Shown here piece by piece: positions 5,374-11,210 of a stretch of 11,210 bases of DNA (its first letter is position 1; each line of letters opens with the position of its first letter). Source of the DNA: an uncultured Holophagales bacterium. GTDB lineage: Bacteria; Acidobacteriota; Thermoanaerobaculia; UBA5066. The notes below the pieces were generated by a model, which worked only from the letters and a program-made list of their open reading frames with translations, searched no databases and had not been told where the DNA came from. A program made the translations under genes and the position numbers. The stretch is taken from the NCBI GenBank assembly GCA_937864895.1, contig CALMDF010000302.1, forward strand, positions 1 through 11,210. Reading direction: 5' to 3'.

Positions 5374-6417
5374 ATGAGGGCCACGACGCTCGGCGAGCTC
5401 GTGGCCCTCGTCGGCGGGGAGCTGGAGGGCGACCCGGACACGCCCATCGGACGAATCGACCCCCCGGAGGAAGCCGGAGAAGGCTCCGTCGCCGTCGTGG
5501 CGGGCCGCAAGGCGATCGCGGCGCTCGCGGCGTGCCGGGCTTCGGCTCTCGTGGTGCCGGCGGGAACGGAAGTCTCGGGACGGCCCGTGGTCCGCGTCGC
5601 CGACGCGCGGCGGGCCCTCCTCGCGCTCCTCGACTTCTTCGCTCCCGGCGAGGGGGAGAGCCGCGGCGTGGACCCCCGCGCGCACGTCGACCCTCGCGCG
5701 GAGCTGGGGGAGGGGACCTGGGTGGGCCCGGGGGCCGTCGTCGAAGCCGGCGCCCGCCTCGGCGCGCGGGTCCGCGTCCACCCTCTCGCTTTCGTGGGGG
5801 CCGGGGCGAGTGTCGGCGACGACTCGGTTATTTTCCCCGGGGTCGTCCTCTACCCGGGCGTCACGGTCGGATGCCGGGTCCGGATCCACGCGGGGAGCGC
5901 GATCGGGAGCGACGGGTTCGGCTACGAGCGCGACGCGAGCGGCGTGCAGCGGAAGGTCCCCCAGATCGGCACCGTCGAGATCGCCGACGACGTGGAGATC
6001 GGGGCCAACTCCTGCGTCGACCGGGCGACGATCGGCGCGACGCGGATCGGGGCGGGCACGAAGATCGACAACCTCGTCCAGGTGGGGCACAACACGCAGG
6101 TCGGCGAGCACTGCTGCGTCATCGGGCAGGCCGGGCTCGCCGGGAGCGTCAAGGTCGGCCGCTTCAGCGTGCTGGCGGGGCAAGCCGGCATCGCGGACCA
6201 CGTCACGATCGCCGAGGGGACTGTGGTCGGAGCCCAGGCGGGCGTCCCGGGCGACATCGGCCCCGGAGTCTGGCTGGGCACCCCCGCGATCCTCGCGAAG
6301 GACGCACGGAGAGTCTTTCCCGTGATCGCCCGCCTTCCGGAGCTCCTCCGCCGCCTCCGGGAGATGGAGGAGAGAGTGGCGGCGATAGGCGGCCGGGAGC
6401 CGGAACCGGGCCCATAG
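5374..6417 (+). CDS. lpxD: UDP-3-O-acyl-glucosamine N-acyltransferase LpxD
   Basis: Third enzyme of lipid A (Raetz) synthesis: it transfers a 3-hydroxyacyl chain from acyl-ACP to the 2-amino group of UDP-3-O-acyl-glucosamine in the cytosol. The 347 residues match the family (341 in E. coli). They comprise an N-terminal uridine-binding domain (TTLGELVALVGGELEGDP, 4-21), then hexapeptide repeats from about 100 to 305 forming the left-handed beta-helix, then a C-terminal helix (LPELLRRLREMEERVA). Key stretches: IGSDGFGYE (177-185), QIGTVEI (197-203) and VQVGHN (235-240), with H239 at the position of the E. coli catalytic histidine. The ATG at 5374 gives the standard family N-terminus; AGGGAG at 5356-5361 is a loosely spaced ribosome-binding site. 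The gene is 34 bases after the exported protein gene. The usual neighbours fabZ, lpxA and skp are absent. Confidence 0.95.
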   Translation: MRATTLGELVALVGGELEGDPDTPIGRIDPPEEAGEGSVAVVAGRKAIAALAACRASALVVPAGTEVSGRPVVRVADARRALLALLDFFAPGEGESRGVDPRAHVDPRAELGEGTWVGPGAVVEAGARLGARVRVHPLAFVGAGASVGDDSVIFPGVVLYPGVTVGCRVRIHAGSAIGSDGFGYERDASGVQRKVPQIGTVEIADDVEIGANSCVDRATIGATRIGAGTKIDNLVQVGHNTQVGEHCCVIGQAGLAGSVKVGRFSVLAGQAGIADHVTIAEGTVVGAQAGVPGDIGPGVWLGTPAILAKDARRVFPVIARLPELLRRLREMEERVAAIGGREPEPGP

Positions 6418-6484
6418 TTCGGATTCGCGCCTCCGCGGGGAGGGGCGATACTCCCGAGGTGACCACGACGGCGGCGAGCGCCCG
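6418..6484. other. Short gap before the permease-SPFH operon
   Basis: This 67-base gap holds no recognisable hairpin with a T-run and no obvious promoter. The ATG at 6485 has only a weak GGCGAG ribosome-binding site. Read-through from lpxD is possible. Confidence 0.35.
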
Positions 6485-8707
6485 ATGAACGTCCTCTACC
6501 GCATCTTCGAGGAGACCTACAAGGTCGTCCTCGACAGCGGGTTCTTCATACTCCTCGGTTTTCTCCTCGCGGGAATCCTCCACGAGTTCGTCGACACGGG
6601 ACGGATCGGCCGGATGCTCGGCGAGAGGAGCCTGAAATCGATCCTCCGGGCCGCGTTCGTCGGCGGGCCCCTCCCGCTCTGTTCCTGCGGAGTCCTGCCG
6701 ATGGCGGTGGCGCTCCGGAAGAAGGGGGCGAGCCGGGAAGCGACCGTCTCCTTCCTCATCTCGACTCCCGAGACCGGAGAGGAGGCGATCCTCATCACCT
6801 ACGGGCTCCTCGGACCGGTGATGGCGATCGTCCGGCCGGTCGTCGCGGTCGTCACGGCGGTCGTCGCCGGGCTGGTCTCCCTCGCCACGCGCAGGGAGGA
6901 CGACGACGCCGACCTCGGGGACGGGACGGACGGGCCGCCAGCCGGGAAAGAGATCCTGGCAACGGAGGAGCCGGTCGTCGAGGGCGCCGAGTGTGCGGCC
7001 GCCGCGGAGACCGGGGCCCGGACGGGGGGCTGGAAGGAACGAATCGGAAGGATCGGCCGCTACTCGTTCGGGACGATGATGGACGAGCTGGCCTTCTGGA
7101 TGCTCCTCGCGTTCGTCGCGTCGGGGCTGCTTGGCGCGCTCCTCCCGGAGGACTTCTTCCTCCGCTTTCTCCCCTGGCCGCTCCTCTCGATGGCGCTCAT
7201 GGCGCTCGTCGGGATCCCCATGTACGTCTGCGCGAGCGCGTCGACGCCCGTGGCGGCCACGATGATCGCCAAGGGGCTCGACCCGGGCTCGGCGCTCGTC
7301 TTCATGCTCACCGGGCCGGCCACGAACGCCTCGACGATCGCGGTCGTCGCCCGGATGTTCGGGAGGCGCTTCGTCACGGTCTACCTCGGCTCGATCTTCG
7401 GCGTCGCCATCGCCGCCGGGCTCGCCCTGAACGCCGTCGTCGGCGCGGGGCTGGTCCCGGCCCCGGCGGCTCCGGAAGTCGCGGCCAGCGGCCCCTGGGC
7501 GCTCGTGAAGTTCCTCTCGGCGTTCGCGTTCCTCGCCCTGACGGCTTTCAGCCTGAAGCGGCGGGGGTTCGCCTCGGGCTGGGCCGAGATGAGAGACCAC
7601 GGCCGTGCGTTCCGGGAGCTCCTCGGCCGGACCGGGAGGGGGCGGCTTCCACGCCGGGCGCTCGCTGTCGCGGCCGCGGCCATCGTCTTCCTCCTCTGGG
7701 CGAGGAGCGCGATTCTCGTCGTGGGCACCGGGGAGACGGGGCTCGTCAGGACTCTGGGGAAGGTCACTTCCTCGGACCTGGCCCCCGGCCTCCACGTCGT
7801 CCCGCCCTTCCCGTTCGGACGGGCCGAGGCGGTTTCCACGGGCCTCCTCCGTTCGGTCGAGGTCGGTTTCCGCTACCGGGCGGCGGGCCTCGCGACCGCC
7901 CCTCTCACGTCCCGCGTCTTCGTCCCGGCGCAGTCGTCACGCGTGCCGGAGGAGTCGCAGTTCCTCACGGGCGACGAGAACGTCATCGAGGTCGTGGCCG
8001 TCGTCCACTACCGCGTCTCCGACCCCGCCCTCTTCCGGTTCGGGGTCGACCGGGCCGAGCCGGCGTTCCGCGACCTCGCCCGGGCGTTCCTCGTCGAGGA
8101 GGTCGGACGGACGCCGATCGACGCCATCTACACCGTCGAGCGGGGCACTGTGGAGAGGAAGGTCCTCGAGGGCCTCAGGCTCTCGCCCGCGCTGAAGGAG
8201 ACCGGCCTCGCGCCGGTCGACCTGAGGCTCCTCTTCGTCCACGCTCCCGACGACGTCCACGGCGCCTTCCGCGACATCGCCTCGGCCGCCGAGGACCGGA
8301 CGACGGCCCGGAACAAGGCGTACGTCGAGGCGGAGGGGGAGCTCGGGCGCGCGCGCGGAGAAGTCGCCACGACTCTCGCCGGGGCGGAGTCGGAGCGGAC
8401 CCGCCTCGTCGAGCACGCCAGAGGCGACGCGGCCGCCTTCGTCCCCCTCGCGCGCGAGGTGGCGGCCGCGCCGAAGACCAGCCGGACGAGGCTGAAGCTC
8501 GAGGCTCTCGAGCGGGTCCTCCCCGGCGTCCCGAAGCTGATCCGACCCGACCCGCGGCGCGCCCCGGGGTTCGAGCTCTGGGTCACGCCTCCCTTCTCCT
8601 CCGGGTCTTCCGACCCGGCCGCCGGAGCCGCCTCGCTCCCGGGGCTCTCCGGCTTCGTCAACCCGATCCCGACGCCGCCCCCCGACGTCCCCGCGGCGGA
8701 GCGCTGA
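6485..8707 (+). CDS. Fusion of an ArsP_1/DUF318-type permease with an HflK-like SPFH domain
   Basis: One uninterrupted 740-residue frame. Residues 1-356 form a two-half permease of the DUF318/SO_0444 Cu/Zn efflux-like group. Helices fall at about 15-33, 84-134, 200-218, 230-250, 268-290, 296-325 and 337-355. Motifs are GGPLPLCSCGVLP (60-72), STPETG (93-98), PMYVCASASTP (245-255) and TGPATN (276-281). The cytoplasmic loop 136-190 is acidic with one Cys (C170). A basic linker (357-390) leads to a new membrane helix (391-407), then a full SPFH domain. That domain runs from VVGTGETGLVRTLGKVTSSD (412-431), through the HflK hallmark ESQFLTGDENVIEV (490-503) and VHYRVSDP (507-514), to an Ala/Glu/Arg-rich coiled coil (about 590-680) and a Pro-rich tail. 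The positive-inside rule puts the SPFH part in the periplasm, as in HflK. It is the first gene of a three-gene unit. I infer a metal/metalloid exporter tethered to an SPFH ring. Confidence 0.88.
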   Translation: MNVLYRIFEETYKVVLDSGFFILLGFLLAGILHEFVDTGRIGRMLGERSLKSILRAAFVGGPLPLCSCGVLPMAVALRKKGASREATVSFLISTPETGEEAILITYGLLGPVMAIVRPVVAVVTAVVAGLVSLATRREDDDADLGDGTDGPPAGKEILATEEPVVEGAECAAAAETGARTGGWKERIGRIGRYSFGTMMDELAFWMLLAFVASGLLGALLPEDFFLRFLPWPLLSMALMALVGIPMYVCASASTPVAATMIAKGLDPGSALVFMLTGPATNASTIAVVARMFGRRFVTVYLGSIFGVAIAAGLALNAVVGAGLVPAPAAPEVAASGPWALVKFLSAFAFLALTAFSLKRRGFASGWAEMRDHGRAFRELLGRTGRGRLPRRALAVAAAAIVFLLWARSAILVVGTGETGLVRTLGKVTSSDLAPGLHVVPPFPFGRAEAVSTGLLRSVEVGFRYRAAGLATAPLTSRVFVPAQSSRVPEESQFLTGDENVIEVVAVVHYRVSDPALFRFGVDRAEPAFRDLARAFLVEEVGRTPIDAIYTVERGTVERKVLEGLRLSPALKETGLAPVDLRLLFVHAPDDVHGAFRDIASAAEDRTTARNKAYVEAEGELGRARGEVATTLAGAESERTRLVEHARGDAAAFVPLAREVAAAPKTSRTRLKLEALERVLPGVPKLIRPDPRRAPGFELWVTPPFSSGSSDPAAGAASLPGLSGFVNPIPTPPPDVPAAER

Positions 8708-8717
8708 CGAGGGCCTC

Positions 8718-9662
8718 ATGGAATCGACCGAAGCAGCCCAGGCACCGAGACCGTCCCTCTCCCGGCGACTCCTGCCCGTCGCGGCGGGCGTCGCCGTCCT
8801 CCTCTTCCTGGCGCGGGTCCCGTACGTCGTCGAGGCGACCGAGTACGCCGTGAGGACCCGGTTCGGGCGCCCCGTCTCCGTCGTCACGAAGCCAGGCCTG
8901 AACGCCCGCGTCCCTCTCGTGGACGACGTGGCGCGCCTCGACGCGCGCCTCCTCTACTTCGACCCTCCCGCGGGCGAGTTCCTGACGAACGACAAGAAGA
9001 ACATCGTCGTCACCCCGTTCGTCCTCTGGCGGATCGAGGACCCCCTGCGGTTCCTCCAGACGCTCGTCTCGCGGGAGAACGCCGAGGCCCGGCTCTCCGA
9101 CCTCGTCGCGTCGGAGCTCGGCGCGGCCCTCGGCTCCGTCCCGTTCACTCGCCTCGTCTCCGCCACGCCGGGGGAGGCCGACCTCTCGGGCGTGGTCGCG
9201 GCGATCGGCGAGCGTGTCCGGAAGCGGGCGGCCGCGGACTACGGAGTGAAGGTCGTCGACGTGAGGCTGAAGAGGCTCGCCTACCCCGAGCAGAACCTCC
9301 TCTCGGTCTTCGGCCGGATGCGGTCGGAGAGGGAGCGGATCGCGCGGCGATTCCGCTCGGAGGGAGAGGAGGCGGCGCTGAAGATCCGCGCCGAGGCCGA
9401 CCGGGAGAAGACCCGGCTCCTCTCGGAGGCGTACCGGAAGGCGGAGGAGGAGAAGGGCGCCGGGGAGGCCGAGGCCGCACGGATCTACGCGAAGGCGACG
9501 AACCAGGACCCCGAGCTCTACAAGTTCCTCCGGACCCTCAGGGCCTACGAGAAGATCCTCGACGAGAAGACGACGCTCGTCCTCCCCGGCGACTCCGACG
9601 TCCTGCGACTGCTCACGGAAGGGGCTTCGCCCGCGCCCGCCCCGAAGAAGGGGCCGAATTGA
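8718..9662 (+). CDS. HflC-like SPFH protein
   Basis: The 314-residue product matches HflC (334 in E. coli), the partner of HflK in the periplasm-facing ring that surrounds and modulates the FtsH protease. Visible features: an N-terminal signal-anchor at about 18-33; the start of the SPFH domain at EATEYAVRTRFGRPVSVVTK (39-58), followed by PGL; and the HflC hallmark GEFLTNDKKNIVV (86-98) with WRIEDPLRF (104-112). A charged coiled coil (about 199-258, RMRSERERIARRFRSEG onward) is followed by the typical DPELYKFLRTLRAYEKIL (264-281) and a DSDVLRLL tail (292-299). It begins 10 bases after the permease fusion (CGAGGG ribosome-binding site, 8708-8713), and its stop overlaps the next start, so it is almost surely co-transcribed and translationally coupled. 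Because its only nearby HflK partners are the fused and the short one, its role may lie with the permease rather than FtsH. Confidence 0.92.
   Translation: MESTEAAQAPRPSLSRRLLPVAAGVAVLLFLARVPYVVEATEYAVRTRFGRPVSVVTKPGLNARVPLVDDVARLDARLLYFDPPAGEFLTNDKKNIVVTPFVLWRIEDPLRFLQTLVSRENAEARLSDLVASELGAALGSVPFTRLVSATPGEADLSGVVAAIGERVRKRAAADYGVKVVDVRLKRLAYPEQNLLSVFGRMRSERERIARRFRSEGEEAALKIRAEADREKTRLLSEAYRKAEEEKGAGEAEAARIYAKATNQDPELYKFLRTLRAYEKILDEKTTLVLPGDSDVLRLLTEGASPAPAPKKGPN
9659..9662 (+). promoter_or_regulatory. TTGA stop/start overlap (translational coupling)
   Basis: TTG (9659-9661) starts the second HflK-like gene while TGA (9660-9662) ends the HflC-like gene. A purine-rich AAGAAGGGG lies at about 9645-9653 as ribosome-binding site. 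This points to coupled synthesis of two subunits of one complex. Confidence 0.6.
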
Positions 9663-10591
9663 CCGGGCGAGGACGGGCGACGGCGCTGTCGACGGCGGGG
9701 GTCCTCGCCGCCGTCTGGTTCCTCTCGGGAATCGTCGTCCTCCGGACCTCGCAGCAGGGAGTCGTCCTGCGCTTCGGGGCGACGCGCCCGATCCCCCTCC
9801 AGCCGGGCATTCACTGGGTGCCCCGGGGAATCGACCGGGTCGTCAAGGTCGAGGTGACGAGGACGGAGACCGTGCCGATCGGCTTCCGGACGGGCGAGGG
9901 GGGGACCGCCTCATCGCTCAGGTCGGACGAGGGGCAGTGGCTGACGGGGGACACGAACATTCTCGCCGTCGAGCTCGCCGTGCAGTACCGCGTGGCCAGG
10001 CCGGTCGAGTGGGTCGTCAACGGGCGCGACACCGGCGAGGTCGTCCGCCGCGCGGCGGAATCGGTCGTCACGGACGCGATGGGGAAGCTCCCCGTCGACG
10101 AGGCCCTGACGGGCGGCCGGCTCACGCTCCTCGAGGAGGTCCGGCAGGGGACGCAGGAGCTCCTCGACGGGTGGAAGAGCGGCGTCGGCATCGTCTCCGT
10201 CGCGCTGCGCTCCGTGGACCCGCCCCCGCCGGTCCTCGCGGCGTTCCAGGACGTTCAGAACGCCAAGAGCGACCGGGAACGTTTCGTGAACGAGGCCGAG
10301 AGCTACGCGAACGAGACCCTTCCGAGGGCGCGGGGCGAGGCGGACTCGCTGGTCTCCGCCGCGGCCAGCCAGCGGCAGCGGCGCGTGGAGGAGGCGCACG
10401 GCGACGCGGCGCGCTTCGCCGCGCTCCAGCGGGAAGCGAGCCTCGCGCCGGGGCCGCTTCGCGCGAGGCTCTACCTCGAGACCCTCGAGAAGGTGCTCCC
10501 GCGGATGAAGGTCTACGTCGTCGACGAGGGGACGCGCCTGCGCGTCGTCCGGCCCGACCCGGCGCCCCTTCCTGCCGTTCCGGAGAGCTGA
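9659..10591 (+). CDS. Second HflK-like SPFH protein
   Basis: The 310-residue product is HflK-like: a signal-anchor at about 10-28 (LSTAGVLAAVWFLSGIVVL), then SQQGVVLRFG (31-40) with LQPGIHWVPRGID (47-59). The HflK hallmark EGQWLTGDTNILAVELAVQY (91-110) continues into RV-x-x-P. VALRSVDPPPPVLAAFQDVQ (181-200) leads into a coiled coil (about 200-262) and LYLETLEKVLP (271-281). It lacks the long Gly-rich cytoplasmic N-terminus of E. coli HflK (419 residues). It starts with TTG inside the TTGA that also holds the stop of the HflC-like gene, a classic coupled arrangement; the frame is certain and the TTG is the first start that keeps the anchor. With the SPFH half of the permease fusion, it gives two HflK-type subunits for one HflC, so heteromeric rings of mixed HflK type are possible. 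It is the last gene before the convergent slipin. Confidence 0.9.
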   Translation: MTGRGRATALSTAGVLAAVWFLSGIVVLRTSQQGVVLRFGATRPIPLQPGIHWVPRGIDRVVKVEVTRTETVPIGFRTGEGGTASSLRSDEGQWLTGDTNILAVELAVQYRVARPVEWVVNGRDTGEVVRRAAESVVTDAMGKLPVDEALTGGRLTLLEEVRQGTQELLDGWKSGVGIVSVALRSVDPPPPVLAAFQDVQNAKSDRERFVNEAESYANETLPRARGEADSLVSAAASQRQRRVEEAHGDAARFAALQREASLAPGPLRARLYLETLEKVLPRMKVYVVDEGTRLRVVRPDPAPLPAVPES

Positions 10592-10597
10592 GGGCGT

Positions 10598-10632
10598 CCG
10601 CGGCGCCGGTCCCGGGACCGGCGTCCCCGCGG
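10598..10632. terminator. Strong palindrome between convergent genes, putative bidirectional terminator
   Basis: A perfect 20-bp palindrome with arms CGCCGGTCCC/GGGACCGGCG (10604-10623) is flanked by a second pair CCGCGG (10598-10603) and CCGCGG (10627-10632), separated on the right by a short bulge. It fills the 61-base gap between the stop of the HflK-like gene and the stop of the convergent slipin gene. There is no T-run on either side, so termination would be of the T-less GC-hairpin kind or Rho-assisted. Confidence 0.5.
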
Positions 10633-10652
10633 TGACGTGGCCGGGGCGGAGC

Positions 10653-11210
10653 TCAGCCGGCCTTCGGCGCGTCCTTGCCGAGGGCCGTCAGCCCCGAGAG
10701 GCCGCCGAGGCCCATCGTTTCGACAGCGCTCGACGGGACGATTACCATCGAGCCCTTCTCCTTGATCGCCTCGTAGAGCATGTTCATCGCCCGGAGGTGC
10801 AGCGCGAGGGGCCTTCCCTCGTAGGCGTCGCCCGCCTTCACGAAGCGCTCGGAGATCTCGGTCTCGGCCGTGCCGAGGATGATCCGGGCCTGGCGCTCCC
10901 GCTCGGCCTGGGCCTGCCGGCTCATGGCGTCCTCGAGGTCGGGCGGGATCTTCACGTCGCGGATCTCGACGGAGTTGACGGTGATCCCCCAGGGGTTCGT
11001 CTTGTCGTCGAGGATCTTCTGCAGCTCCTTCCCGAGCTGGTCCCGCTCCGTGATCATCTCGGCGAGCATGTGCTTGCCGATCGACTCGCGCAGGGCCGTC
11101 TGCGCCCCGAAGAGGACGGCGTCGATGTAGTCGGAGACCTCGAGAATGGACTTCTGCGCGTCCCAGACGGTCCAGAAGACGATGGCGTCGACGTTGACCG
11201 GGACGGTGTC
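10653..11210 (-). CDS. Slipin (stomatin-like SPFH protein), 5' part outside window
   Basis: The frame is open from the right edge to TGA at 10653-10655, giving the C-terminal 185 residues. It opens with DTVPVNVDAIVFWTVWDAQK, then DYIDAVLFGAQTALRESIGK, then MITERDQLGKELQKIL. It continues TNPWGITVNSVEIRDVKIPP, then MSRQAQAERERQARII, then AETEISERFVKAGDAYEGRP. These are the second half of a SPFH domain and the stomatin/slipin C-terminal helix, with the conserved NPWGI-x-V-x-x-VEIRDV-x-IP and AERE-R-A-x-I stretches. Slipins are inner-membrane microdomain scaffolds, often paired with an NfeD-like protein, which would lie upstream, beyond the edge. The ATG at 11069 is internal to the domain and not the start. 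It faces the HflK/HflC-like operon tail to tail. Confidence 0.92.
   Translation of the reverse strand, partial: DTVPVNVDAIVFWTVWDAQKSILEVSDYIDAVLFGAQTALRESIGKHMLAEMITERDQLGKELQKILDDKTNPWGITVNSVEIRDVKIPPDLEDAMSRQAQAERERQARIILGTAETEISERFVKAGDAYEGRPLALHLRAMNMLYEAIKEKGSMVIVPSSAVETMGLGGLSGLTALGKDAPKAG

Noticed and set aside
6203..7795. A 530-codon minus-strand open frame opposite lpxD and the permease
   Set aside because: Composition dominated by Asp/Glu/Arg/Pro/Gly; no domain. It is the antisense shadow of strongly codon-biased genes.
1..11210. CRISPR array, tRNA, rRNA, insertion sequence or phage gene
   Set aside because: No regularly spaced direct repeats, no tRNA cloverleaf or rRNA stretch, and no transposase, integrase or phage protein could be recognised on either strand.

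Overview
The window is very GC-rich DNA with strong G/C preference at third codon positions. It comes from a Gram-negative, lipid A-making bacterium: it carries lpxD and an Omp85-type outer-membrane barrel protein. The high GC, the DxDxDG-rich exported protein with a C-terminal anchor and the general gene style would fit an Acidobacteriota- or Myxococcota-like lineage. That is an inference, because no rRNA or other phylogenetic marker is present.

Layout. Bases 68-475 (minus) encode a small exported Cys/His-rich protein. Bases 476-1221 hold no intact gene, only a short minus-strand remnant of a YRYG...W-type small protein (802-981) and a hairpin (1164-1188). Bases 1222-2907 (plus) encode a POTRA plus beta-barrel outer-membrane protein with a good Shine-Dalgarno. 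Bases 2877-3571 are a gene graveyard on the minus strand. It holds a probable C-terminal scrap of a B12-type radical SAM protein, and a scrap of a GH94/cyclic beta-glucan synthase (NdvB-like) catalytic domain that stops inside a perfect 17-bp inverted repeat. Then come a VIT1/CCC1-family transporter (3689-4387), an exported DxDxDG-repeat protein with a C-terminal membrane anchor (4452-5339), and lpxD (5374-6417).

The right-hand 4.7 kb is the most interesting part. Bases 6485-8707 encode one 740-residue protein in which a two-half permease of the ArsP_1/DUF318 (SO_0444 Cu/Zn efflux-like) type is fused to a complete HflK-like SPFH domain. It is followed 10 bp later by an HflC-like gene (8718-9662) and then, through a 4-base TTGA stop/start overlap, by a second HflK-like gene (9659-10591). 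A convergent gene entering from the right edge (10653-11210, partial) encodes yet another SPFH protein, a slipin. A strong palindrome separates the convergent genes. There are thus four SPFH domains in a row and no ftsH in view.

How the genes may work together (inference). HflK and HflC form a membrane-bound ring or cage in E. coli. Here one ring subunit is covalently tied to a permease, so the three-gene operon may build an SPFH microdomain around a metal or metalloid exporter rather than, or as well as, around the FtsH protease. The VIT1-like transporter and the Cys/His-rich exported protein make a loose metal-handling theme possible, but they are not in the same operon.
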